Source: Solirubrobacterales bacterium (GTDB taxonomy: Bacteria; Actinomycetota; Thermoleophilia; Solirubrobacterales; Solirubrobacteraceae). From it: a DNA stretch of 5,803 bases. Shown here one piece after another: positions 1 through 5,293 of the stretch. Below the pieces are notes generated by a model. That model worked only from the letters and a program-made list of their open reading frames with translations. It searched no databases and was not told the origin of the DNA. Each line of letters opens with the position of its first letter. Positions within the stretch are counted from its first letter, which is position 1. The translations under genes and the position numbers were made by a program. The DNA lies in assembly GCA_015655225.1 (NCBI GenBank), contig JAATFK010000350.1:1-5803 (forward strand). The letters are read 5' to 3'.

Positions 1-701
1 AGATGACCGCCGGGCAGCCGCGTGTGGTGACCCAGGAAATCGACGGCAAGATCCACGAGCCGGTCGAGCGCCTGTCGATCGACGTGCCCGAGGAACACGT
101 CGGCTCGGTGACGCAGATGCTGGCCGGGCGCAAAGGCCGGCTCGAGCAGATGGTCAACCACTCCACCGGCTGGGTGCGGATGGACTACCTGGTGCCGGCC
201 CGTGGGCTGATCGGCTTCCGCCCCGAGTTCCTCACCGAGACGCGCGGGACCGGCATGATCCACCACGTCTTCGAGGGCTACGAGCCGTGGCACGGCGAGA
301 TCCGGACGCGGCCGAGCGGCTCGCTCGTGGCCGACCGGCTCGGCAAGGTCGCGTCGTTCGCTTTGTTCACCTTGCAGGAGCGAGGGACGATGTTCGTCGC
401 GCCGGGGATCGACGTGTACGAGGGGATGATCATCGGCGAGAACGCGCGCGCCGAGGACCTCGACATCAACCCGACGAGAGAGAAGAAGCTCACGAACATG
501 CGGCAGGCGAACGCCGACGAGCTGGAGCGGCTGATCCCGCCGAAGATCCTCTCGCTCGACCAGGCGCTCGAGTTCGTGCGCGAGGACGAGTGCGTCGAGG
601 TGACGCCCACCGCGGTGCGTCTGCGCAAGACCGTGCTGGACGCGACGCAGCGGCAGAAGCTCGCCCGCGGTCGCGCGCGCGACCGGCTCGCGCCGGCGTA
701 G
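1..701 (+). CDS. typA: Translational GTPase TypA/BipA, C-terminal part (5' end outside window)
   Basis: This is the C-terminal ~232 residues of TypA/BipA, an EF-G-like GTPase that binds the ribosome and is linked to stress adaptation and 50S assembly. The frame is open at the left edge. The ATG at base 3 is internal, because the homologous block (EIDGKIHEPVERLSIDVPEE) normally sits around two thirds along a ~600-residue protein. Visible are the domain-V-like segment (residues ~17-95 of the visible part, ending in the hallmark RGLIGFRPEFLTETRGTGM) and the BipA-specific C-terminal domain (VYEGMIIGENAR, then KKLTNMRQANADE, then the ALEFVREDECVEVTPTAVRLRK stretch, split here only by description). 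The protein ends in a basic tail. The GTPase domain and its P-loop lie upstream. The stop is TAG, 24 bases before the next gene, so the two may be co-transcribed. Family assignment is secure from these motifs; nothing looks broken. Confidence 0.96.
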   Translation, partial: MTAGQPRVVTQEIDGKIHEPVERLSIDVPEEHVGSVTQMLAGRKGRLEQMVNHSTGWVRMDYLVPARGLIGFRPEFLTETRGTGMIHHVFEGYEPWHGEIRTRPSGSLVADRLGKVASFALFTLQERGTMFVAPGIDVYEGMIIGENARAEDLDINPTREKKLTNMRQANADELERLIPPKILSLDQALEFVREDECVEVTPTAVRLRKTVLDATQRQKLARGRARDRLAPA

Positions 702-725
702 GGTTCCGATGATCGGGTCCCGGCG

Positions 726-1646
726 ATGACGGAGCAGTTCTGCGACGTCGGCCGGGGCGTGACGCTCTGCTACGAGACGTTCGGCGACCCGTCGGACCCG
801 CCGCTGCTCCTGATCATGGGGCTCGGCATGCAGATGATCCGCTGGAACGACGAGTTCTGCGGCGAGCTGGTGTCGCGCGGCTTCTTCGTGGTGCGGTTCG
901 ACAACCGCGACAGCGGGCGCTCGACGCACGTCGACTGCCCGCCGCCGACGCTGAGACAGCTGCTGACGCGGCGGTTCGACGAGCGTCAGTACGCGCTGAC
1001 CGACATGGCACGGGACGCGGCGGAGCTGCTGCGGCGGCTGGAGCTGGCGCCGGCGCACGTGATGGGAGCGTCGCTCGGAGGGATGATCGCGCAGACGGTC
1101 GCGGCCGAGCACCCGTCGGTGGTGCGGTCGCTGGTGTCGGTGATGTCGAGCCCGGGCGGGCGCTTCAGCGGTCAGCCGGCGCTGAGAACGTATCCGCTGC
1201 TGCTGGCGCGCCCGGTGCGGGACCGGTCCGACCGGGTCGCGGCGATGGAGCGGATGCAGGCGTGGATCGGCTCGCCGGTTGGGGACGAGGAGGACCGGCG
1301 GATGTTCCTGGAGATGATGGAGCGGGGCTTCGAGCGCGACGACGACCGGCTCGCGACCGGCCGCCAGCTGGCGGCGATCCTGAGATCCGGCGACCGGACG
1401 AAGCAGCTGCGCCGCGTGGTCGCGCCGACCTTGGTGATCCACGGGACGGTCGACCGGATGATCCACGTCTCCGGCGGCCGGGCGACGGCGAAGGCGATCC
1501 CGGGAGCATGGCTGCTGGAGGTGCCCGACATGGGCCACGACCTGCCGCACGTGCTCTGGCCCCGCATCCTCGACGCGGTCGCCGACCACGCCCACCGCGC
1601 TGACGAGGGCGTAGCGGACGTGGGGGTTGGGATCGGGTCGGGCTGA
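726..1646 (+). CDS. Alpha/beta hydrolase, RdmC-like esterase
   Basis: A complete 306-residue alpha/beta-hydrolase, probably a cytoplasmic esterase: no signal peptide or membrane segment is seen. The fold's landmarks are in order: the strand and oxyanion loop LLLIMGLGMQ (residues 27-36), the DNRDSGRS turn (59-66), the nucleophile elbow GASLGG with Ser116, a variable cap at about 140-220, the acid Asp243 in HGTVDRM, and His271 in MGHDLP. The catalytic triad therefore looks intact. The N-terminus and the DNRDSGRS turn resemble the aclacinomycin methylesterase RdmC group, which includes many uncharacterised actinobacterial esterases; the true substrate cannot be read from sequence. The ATG at 726 was chosen because homology begins almost at once. 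The Shine-Dalgarno is weak (GGGTCCCGG just upstream), which fits translation coupled to typA. The last ~13 residues are a glycine/valine-rich tail beyond the usual fold. A GC hairpin with T-tract follows the stop directly. Confidence 0.9.
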   Translation: MTEQFCDVGRGVTLCYETFGDPSDPPLLLIMGLGMQMIRWNDEFCGELVSRGFFVVRFDNRDSGRSTHVDCPPPTLRQLLTRRFDERQYALTDMARDAAELLRRLELAPAHVMGASLGGMIAQTVAAEHPSVVRSLVSVMSSPGGRFSGQPALRTYPLLLARPVRDRSDRVAAMERMQAWIGSPVGDEEDRRMFLEMMERGFERDDDRLATGRQLAAILRSGDRTKQLRRVVAPTLVIHGTVDRMIHVSGGRATAKAIPGAWLLEVPDMGHDLPHVLWPRILDAVADHAHRADEGVADVGVGIGSG

Positions 1647-1651
1647 GGGCC

Positions 1652-1670
1652 GGGCGCCCGGCGCCCTTTT
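1652..1670 (+). terminator. Rho-independent terminator after the hydrolase gene
   Basis: Six bases past the TGA, GGGCGC (1652-1657) pairs perfectly with GCGCCC (1661-1666) around a three-base CCG loop, followed by TTTT (1667-1670). The position between a plus-strand stop codon and a separately transcribed tRNA fits an intrinsic terminator for the typA-hydrolase unit. The T-tract is short, as often in high-GC genomes. Confidence 0.7.
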
Positions 1671-1681
1671 CGGGTCGCTGG

Positions 1682-1687
1682 TAGATT
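1682..1687 (+). promoter_or_regulatory. Possible -10 element of the tRNA-His gene
   Basis: TAGATT lies 14 bases before the tRNA 5' end, in the short gap between the upstream terminator and the tRNA. The spacing suits a start a few bases ahead of the mature RNA. No clear -35 hexamer is present at the usual distance; that place is occupied by the terminator hairpin. The call rests on position and a 4/6 match only. Confidence 0.3.
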
Positions 1688-1701
1688 GCAGGGGTCGCGA
1701 T

Positions 1702-1775
1702 GGTGGGCGTAGCTCAGTTGGTAGAGCTTCCGGTTGTGGTCCGGACGGTCGGGGGTTCGAGTCCCCTCGCTCACC
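1702..1775 (+). tRNA. tRNA-His, anticodon GTG
   Basis: A full cloverleaf can be folded. The acceptor stem GTGGGCG (1703-1709) pairs with CGCTCAC (1768-1774) with one G-T wobble. The D stem is GCTC (1712-1715) with GAGC (1724-1727). The anticodon stem TCCGG (1729-1733) pairs with CCGGA (1741-1745) around the loop TTGTGGT, putting GTG at 1736-1738. There is a five-base variable loop, then the T stem GGGGG (1751-1755) with CCCCT (1763-1767) and the loop TTCGAGT. The histidine identity element is present: an extra G at 1702 (position -1) opposite C at 1775 (position 73). CCA is not encoded (CTT follows), so it must be added by the nucleotidyltransferase. It decodes CAC and CAU. Confidence 0.97.
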
Positions 1776-1785
1776 CTTAGGGAAG

Positions 1786-1807
1786 CCCTGCAAATGCGGG
1801 GTTTTCT
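1786..1807 (+). terminator. Likely terminator of the tRNA-His transcript
   Basis: CCCTGC (1786-1791) pairs with GCGGGG (1796-1801), including one T-G wobble, around an AAAT loop, followed at once by TTTTCT. It begins 10 bases after the tRNA 3' end, in the expected place for an intrinsic terminator. The short stem makes it less certain than the one at 1652-1670. Confidence 0.6.
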
Positions 1808-1962
1808 CGTTTCTGAGGACGCTGTTTCTGGCCTCGATTTTTGACCGAAACACGCACTAGTAGAGCGCGCTGACGATCTGTTGGGCTTCCGGGCTGGTCT
1901 TTCCGAGCTCTGAGGTGGGCGCGGAGAGTGGGCAGCGGGCGCGCTGACACGTGTAGCGGCGG
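1808..1962. other. Intergenic stretch with no intact gene
   Basis: No plus-strand gene is visible between the tRNA terminator and the epoxide hydrolase relic. The first ~50 bases (to about 1860) are visibly richer in A and T than the rest of the window, with TTTCTG occurring twice (1810-1815 and 1824-1829) and a GATTTTTGACC run. No copy of the tRNA 3' end was seen here, so no attachment-site repeat can be claimed. The part after 1857 overlaps a possible minus-strand coding scrap. Confidence 0.5.
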
Positions 1963-2040
1963 ATGATGACCGTGCGCCACGCCTGCCACGAGTCCCAGTC
2001 TGAAAGCTGGTCCAACACCGGCCCGTGGGACGTCACCGGC
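1857..2040 (-). pseudogene. Possible C-terminal scrap of an unidentified protein
   Basis: On the minus strand a frame ending at TAG (1857-1859) reads about 60 residues with plausible protein character: DWDSWQAWRTVIIRRYTCQ, then a short Cys-containing stretch (C at two sites six residues apart), and the C-terminus EAQQIVSALY. Third codon positions are mostly G or C, as in real genes of this genome. No start with a credible ribosome site is seen, and the upstream part runs antisense to the epoxide hydrolase relic, so at best it is a truncated remnant. I do not recognise the family. It could equally be a chance open frame in GC-rich DNA. Confidence 0.22.
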
Positions 2041-2317
2041 GACCAGATGGTGCCGCCTGGCGTGCCAGACGCGATCCGCGAGCAGCTCCTCGCGTTCACC
2101 GAGGCGCGCGAGGCGCACGTCGCCGTCCACGTCCTCGACTCTCAGACACAGGCATACGGGCTCAACGACTCGCCCGTCGGCATGCTTGCCTGGCTCTTGG
2201 AGCGTTGGCGCGCGTGGGGCGACCACGACGGAGACGTCGCGTCCGTGTTCACGAAGGACGAGCGCATTCATCGGCGACATCCACGCGACCTTCCGGCCGC
2301 TGCGAGCAAGCGCCTGA
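1963..2317 (+). pseudogene. Epoxide hydrolase remnant (internal deletion and frameshift)
   Basis: Residues read from about 2070 to 2260 match the middle of EHN-type alpha/beta-hydrolase epoxide hydrolases: REAHVAVHVLDSQTQAYGLN, then DSPVGMLAWLLERWRAW, then GDVASVFTKDE. In intact enzymes this block is followed by about 90-110 residues including an active-site Tyr and the catalytic His, and ends in a tail like DIRAFFRPLR. Here the frame switches by +1 near 2261 and reads straight into AFIGDIHATFRPLR, with TGA at 2315-2317, which is that tail. So the middle piece and extreme C-terminus are joined, and the segment between them is gone. The N-terminal EHN domain and the nucleophile Asp are also absent; the left limit of homology is unclear (somewhere around 1995-2060, with the open frame starting at 1963). 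The product cannot be active. The family comparison is from memory of conserved motifs, not an alignment. Confidence 0.72.
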
Positions 2318-2397
2318 GCAGGCTCGACACGCGGCACACAGACGGCCGGCACGACGGACGCGTGAGGTGTCGCCGACTGAAGTGCTTGGATCGGTGA
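2318..2397. other. Short intergenic stretch, nothing recognised
   Basis: This gap separates the epoxide hydrolase relic from the peroxiredoxin stop codon. No coding signal and no convincing hairpin plus T-tract terminator was found for the convergent peroxiredoxin transcript. Confidence 0.4.
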
Positions 2398-3060
2398 TTA
2401 CTTGACGGGGTCGGGGACGATCCGGATGTACGGCTTGGGTGACTGCCAGCCGTCGGGCCAGATCTCCTTGGCGGCGTCGTTGGTGACCGACCCGGCGATG
2501 ATCACGTCGTCGCCCGGCTGCCACTGGGCCGGGGTGGCGACCTTGTGGTTGGCGGTGAGCTGCAGCGAGTCGACGACCCGGAGCACCTCGTCGAAGTTGC
2601 GGCCCGTCGTCATCGGATAGACGAGGATCAGCTTGATCTTCTTGTCCGGCCCGATCACGAACACGTTGCGGACCGTCTGGTTGTCAGCGGGGGTCCGGTC
2701 CTTCGGATCGCCGCCGACGTCGGCCGGCAGCATCTCGTACAGCTTGGCGACGTTGAAGTCAGCGTCGGAGATGATCGGGTAGTTGGGCGCGGTCCCCTGC
2801 GTCTCCTGGATGTCCGACGCCCAGCCGTTGTTGTCGTCGACCGAGTCGACCGACAGGCCGATCACCTTCACGCCGCGCTTGTCGAACTCCGGCTTGATCG
2901 AGGCCATGTAGCCCAGCTCGGTCGTGCAGACGGGCGTGAAGCTCTTGGGGTGGGAGAACAGGACGGCCCACGAGTCGCCGATCCATTCGTGGAAATGGAT
3001 GTGGCCTTCGGTCGTGTCAGCCTCGAAGTCGGGCGCGGTGGCCCCGATCTGCAATGTCAT
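2398..3060 (-). CDS. Peroxiredoxin, one-cysteine Prx6 type
   Basis: A complete 220-residue thiol peroxidase that reduces H2O2 and organic peroxides in the cytoplasm. The AhpC/TSA domain covers about residues 4-150, with the active-site motif PKSFTPVC: Pro38, Thr42 and the peroxidatic Cys45. The conserved Arg131 is in TVRNVF. Cys45 is the only cysteine in the protein, so no resolving cysteine exists within the chain. The Prx6-style C-terminal domain follows (residues ~155-220), ending in GDDVIIAGSV, then IWPDGW and KPYIRIVPDP, all typical of the family. Length is normal (about 210-225). The ATG at 3060 is preceded by AGAAAGAGAG at about seven bases. It lies 38 bases downstream of the GntR gene on the same strand, so the two may share a transcript. 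Prx6-group enzymes often have Asp where Ser40 stands in the motif; Ser here is a mild variation. Confidence 0.95.
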   Translation of the reverse strand: MTLQIGATAPDFEADTTEGHIHFHEWIGDSWAVLFSHPKSFTPVCTTELGYMASIKPEFDKRGVKVIGLSVDSVDDNNGWASDIQETQGTAPNYPIISDADFNVAKLYEMLPADVGGDPKDRTPADNQTVRNVFVIGPDKKIKLILVYPMTTGRNFDEVLRVVDSLQLTANHKVATPAQWQPGDDVIIAGSVTNDAAKEIWPDGWQSPKPYIRIVPDPVK

Positions 3061-3098
3061 CAGCGGGCTCTCTTTCTGGATCGGATTACGGGACAGGC

Positions 3099-3791
3099 CT
3101 AGGAAGTCTCGCGTTCGTTGCGCAGCAGCGCCTCGACGCGCACGTCCCGAGTTCGCTCGAGATGAGACCGGACCAGCTGACGCGCGGTGTCGGCGTCATG
3201 GGCGCGGATCGCGTCGAGGATCGCGCCGTGGTCGTCATGCGTGTGCGCGAGGTTGGACCCTTCGGCCAGAGAGCTCGTCTCGTACGGCGCGAGCTGCAGT
3301 GCAAGTCGCGTCAGCAGCTCGGTCACCGTCTGATTGCGTGAGGCGGCGGCCAGGACCGTGTGCCACTCGGCGTGCAGCCGGCGTGCGGCGGCCTTGTCCT
3401 CGGTGGCTGTCGCCTCTTCCTGCAGCAAGACCAGGCGGGTCAGGTCGAGGTTGGACGCTCGCTCGGCGGCAGCGGCGGCGGCTTCGGCTTCCAGCGCGAT
3501 CCGTGCCTGGTAGATGTCGAAGATCTCGTCGGCGGTTCGCATCCTCACGACGGTCCCTCGCGGACCGCGTTCGACCAGGCCCTCGGCCTCGAGGCGCAGG
3601 ATCGCGTCGCGGATCGGGGCGCGGCTGACGCCGAGCCGGGCGCTGAGCGCGATCTCGGGGACGGGGGCGCCGGGCGCGAGCGCGCCGGAGACGATCTCCT
3701 CGCGCAGCTGCGTGTGCACGCTGGTCGGCCGGCCGTTGGGGGCCTGCTGGGCGAGCGCATCGCGTTCGGGTGATGGGTCCTGCGTGTTCAC
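3099..3791 (-). CDS. GntR-family transcriptional regulator, FCD (FadR-type) subfamily
   Basis: A 230-residue ligand-responsive DNA-binding protein. The N-terminal winged helix (about residues 24-84) has the GntR signature LSARLGVSRAPIRDAILRLE followed by EGLVERGPRGTVVR as the wing. The C-terminal all-helical FCD domain (about 88-222) binds small carboxylates or aromatics, often through a metal held by one Asp and three His. His144 (EWHTVL), His188 (DDHGAILDAI) and His210 (VRSHLERT) fit the three histidines, but the expected Asp four residues before the first is His140. The GTG at 3791 is chosen because GAGAGGA sits four bases upstream and homology starts soon after. A longer open frame reaching ATG at 3935 would run across the promoter region and through the divergent gene's ribosome site. 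It is divergent from the monooxygenase gene, which it probably controls, with the peroxiredoxin gene downstream. The ligand is unknown. Confidence 0.9.
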   Translation of the reverse strand: MNTQDPSPERDALAQQAPNGRPTSVHTQLREEIVSGALAPGAPVPEIALSARLGVSRAPIRDAILRLEAEGLVERGPRGTVVRMRTADEIFDIYQARIALEAEAAAAAAERASNLDLTRLVLLQEEATATEDKAAARRLHAEWHTVLAAASRNQTVTELLTRLALQLAPYETSSLAEGSNLAHTHDDHGAILDAIRAHDADTARQLVRSHLERTRDVRVEALLRNERETS

Positions 3792-3793
3792 GG

Positions 3794-3804
3794 GATCCTC
3801 TCGG
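3794..3804 (-). repeat. Left arm of 11-bp inverted repeat, containing the GntR-gene ribosome site
   Basis: Read on the minus strand this is CCGAGAGGATC, identical to plus-strand 3908-3918. The GAGAGGA core (3802-3796) is the Shine-Dalgarno for the GTG start at 3791, with a four-base gap. It supports the GTG start over longer alternatives. Confidence 0.75.
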
Positions 3805-3837
3805 CTGGCGCCTCGGTCGGGGGAAGCATAGACCCCG

Positions 3838-3867
3838 ATCATATACTCGACAAAGACGATGAGGTAA
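3838..3867 (-). promoter_or_regulatory. Candidate promoter of the GntR-peroxiredoxin genes
   Basis: On the minus strand TTACCT (3867-3862) and TATGAT (3843-3838) are spaced by 18 bases. TATGAT matches the -10 consensus at five of six places; the -35 match is poor. Transcription would start near 3831, leaving about 40 bases of leader before the GTG. This is inferred from consensus only. Confidence 0.4.
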
Positions 3868-3878
3868 CTGCTGTATAT
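3841..3878. promoter_or_regulatory. Possible GntR operator pair (ATATAC ... GTATAT)
   Basis: ATATAC (3841-3846) and GTATAT (3873-3878) are inverted copies with 32-bp centre-to-centre spacing, about three helical turns. Each overlaps the candidate -10 of one divergent gene. FCD-type GntR proteins often bind short palindromes built on GTATAC-like or GT...AC halves, so these could be operator half-sites for the adjacent regulator. No complete palindrome is present at either place. Confidence 0.35.
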
Positions 3879-3879
3879 T
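3874..3879 (+). promoter_or_regulatory. Candidate -10 of the monooxygenase-UbiD operon
   Basis: TATATT matches the -10 consensus at five of six places and would give a start near 3886 and a leader of about 37 bases to the ATG at 3923. A TTGACA-like TCGACA lies at 3847-3852, but the 21-base spacing is too long, so the promoter may be weak or activator-dependent. Confidence 0.35.
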
Positions 3880-3907
3880 GCTGTCTGCAGATGTCGACGC
3901 ACGCGCC

Positions 3908-3918
3908 CCGAGAGGATC
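3908..3918 (+). repeat. Right arm of 11-bp inverted repeat, containing the monooxygenase ribosome site
   Basis: CCGAGAGGATC is a perfect inverted copy of 3794-3804. Its GAGAGGA (3910-3916) is a strong Shine-Dalgarno six bases before the ATG at 3923, which fixes that start rather than the in-frame ATG at 3878 that lies inside the candidate promoter. Confidence 0.8.
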
Positions 3919-3922
3919 TCCA

Positions 3923-5293
3923 ATGAGCGAGCCACGAGCGAATTCCGCCCCCGACGGGCCCGAGCCGATCGTCCTGAGCGCCACGGTGATGGGCCTGGGC
4001 ATGCACCTCGGGGCGTGGCGCTTTCGCGACGGCGACGCCTTCGACTACCTGCGGCTCTCCTACTTCGAGGAGATCGCCCGCCTCGCCGAGTCAGGGTTGC
4101 TGCACCTGCTGTTCCTCGCCGACACCCTGGCGCTGTCCGAGGAGAACCTCGAACGGCCCAACCTCGGCGCCCACGACCCGGCGATCGTCCTCGCCGCGCT
4201 GGCGTCGGTGACCGAGCATCTCGGGCTGGTGGCGACGACGTCGACCACCTTCAACGAGCCGTTCAACGTCGCACGCCGCTTCGCGTCGCTCGATCACCTG
4301 AGCGGAGGACGCGCCGGCTGGAACGTCGTGACCACCTTCGTTCCCGACGTGGCCGCCAACTTCGGCTCATCCGCCCTGCCGCGGCACGATGACCGCTACG
4401 TGCGCGCCGAGGAGTTCATCGACGTCGTGATGGAGCTGTGGAGCAGCTGGCAGCCTGGCGCCCAGATCGGCGACAAGGCCAGCGGGGTCTTCGCCGATCG
4501 CGACAAGGTCGTCGCCGCCGACCACCACGGCGAGCACTTCGACGTGGCTGGCCCGCTGACGGTGCCGGGCGGTCCGCAGGGACGCCCGATCATCTTCCAG
4601 GCCGGCGCCTCCGAGTCGGGACGTCAGCTCGCCGCCCGCACCGCCGACGTCGTGTTCACCGTGCAGAACACGCTCGACGGCGCCGTGGCGTTTCGTCAGG
4701 ACATCCACGAGCGGGTCCGGTCCTTCGGCCGCTCCCCCTCCGCGATCAAGGTGCTGCCCGGCCTGGTGCCGGTGATCGGACGCACCCGCGAGGAGGCCGA
4801 GCGCCGCAAGCTCGAGCTCGACGCGTTCGGGGTCGAGTCCGAGCTGCGCAAGCTCGCGTTGCGGGTGGGCGTGCCGGTCGAGGCCCTGCAGCTGGACGAG
4901 CCGGTGCCGGTCGACCTGATCAAGGCCAACACGGCGTTCAACGCCTCGCACGGATTTCGCGACGCGGTCGTCCGTCTTGCCGAGACCGAGGGCTTGACCG
5001 TGCGCGAGGTGCTCTATCGCAACGGCGGCGGCCACCTCCAGGTGGTGGGCACGGCCGGCGACGTGGCCGACGTGATCGAGCAGTGGCAGGCGGCCGGGGC
5101 GGCGGATGGCTTCAACCTGATGATCGACGTGCTGCCAGACGGGCTCGAGGCGGTCGTCTCAGATCTCGTCCCCGAGCTTCAGCGCCGCGGCCTGTTCCAC
5201 ACCGAGTACGAGTCCTCGACGCTGCGCGGCTCGCTCGGGCTGCCCGCGTTGGACGCCGAGGATCACGCCGGCGCGGGAGCGGCGGCGCGATGA
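3923..5293 (+). CDS. FMN-dependent monooxygenase, NtaA/SnaA/DszA family (luciferase-like)
   Basis: A complete 456-residue class C flavin monooxygenase. The family uses reduced FMN from a separate reductase to oxygenate substrates such as nitrilotriacetate (NtaA), dibenzothiophene sulfone (DszA) or pristinamycin precursors (SnaA). Family blocks are all present: HLGAWRF (28-34), the long TTSTTFNEPFNVARRFASLD run (105-124) followed by HLSGGRAGWNVVTT, the flavin-site QAGASESGR (226-234), HLQVVGTAGDVAD (371-383), and the closing GFNLM...LPDGLE...VPELQRRGLF (397-425). Length is normal (430-470). It appears cytoplasmic, with no signal peptide. The start follows a good ribosome site. Its TGA overlaps the ATG of the UbiD-family gene (ATGA), so the two are translationally coupled and should act in one pathway. 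No flavin reductase is seen in the window. The substrate is unknown: family members act on C-N and C-S bonds as well as aromatics. Confidence 0.93.
   Translation: MSEPRANSAPDGPEPIVLSATVMGLGMHLGAWRFRDGDAFDYLRLSYFEEIARLAESGLLHLLFLADTLALSEENLERPNLGAHDPAIVLAALASVTEHLGLVATTSTTFNEPFNVARRFASLDHLSGGRAGWNVVTTFVPDVAANFGSSALPRHDDRYVRAEEFIDVVMELWSSWQPGAQIGDKASGVFADRDKVVAADHHGEHFDVAGPLTVPGGPQGRPIIFQAGASESGRQLAARTADVVFTVQNTLDGAVAFRQDIHERVRSFGRSPSAIKVLPGLVPVIGRTREEAERRKLELDAFGVESELRKLALRVGVPVEALQLDEPVPVDLIKANTAFNASHGFRDAVVRLAETEGLTVREVLYRNGGGHLQVVGTAGDVADVIEQWQAAGAADGFNLMIDVLPDGLEAVVSDLVPELQRRGLFHTEYESSTLRGSLGLPALDAEDHAGAGAAAR

Noticed and set aside
1627..1860. 77-codon plus-strand open frame spanning the tRNA-His gene
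   Set aside because: It reads through a terminator, the tRNA and a second terminator; the sequence is explained by those RNA features.
1777..2352. 191-codon minus-strand open frame over the tRNA-downstream region
   Set aside because: It runs through the tRNA terminator and antisense to the epoxide hydrolase relic, with no recognisable domain and low-information composition.
1751..2397. Attachment-site duplication of the tRNA-His 3' end
   Set aside because: I looked for a second copy of the T-arm and acceptor sequence downstream and found none within the window.
2545..3102. 185-codon plus-strand open frame opposite the peroxiredoxin gene
   Set aside because: It is an antisense shadow of a clear peroxiredoxin; the translation has no family features and is a product of GC-rich codon bias.
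2924..3628. 234-codon plus-strand open frame across the peroxiredoxin-GntR junction
   Set aside because: Arg/Ser/Ala-rich translation with no motifs; it overlaps two real minus-strand genes.
3878..3925. Upstream ATG (3878) as the monooxygenase start
   Set aside because: It lies within the candidate promoter and has no ribosome site; the ATG at 3923 has a strong GAGAGGA at ideal spacing, and homology begins after it.
3792..3935. N-terminal extension of the GntR protein to ATG at 3935
   Set aside because: The extra 48 residues would be encoded by the divergent promoter region and overlap the monooxygenase start; the GTG at 3791 has a ribosome site and gives the usual length.
4367..5035. 222-codon minus-strand open frame inside the monooxygenase gene
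   Set aside because: It is antisense to a well-supported family member; His/Leu/Asp-rich composition is typical of reverse-strand reading of high-GC genes.
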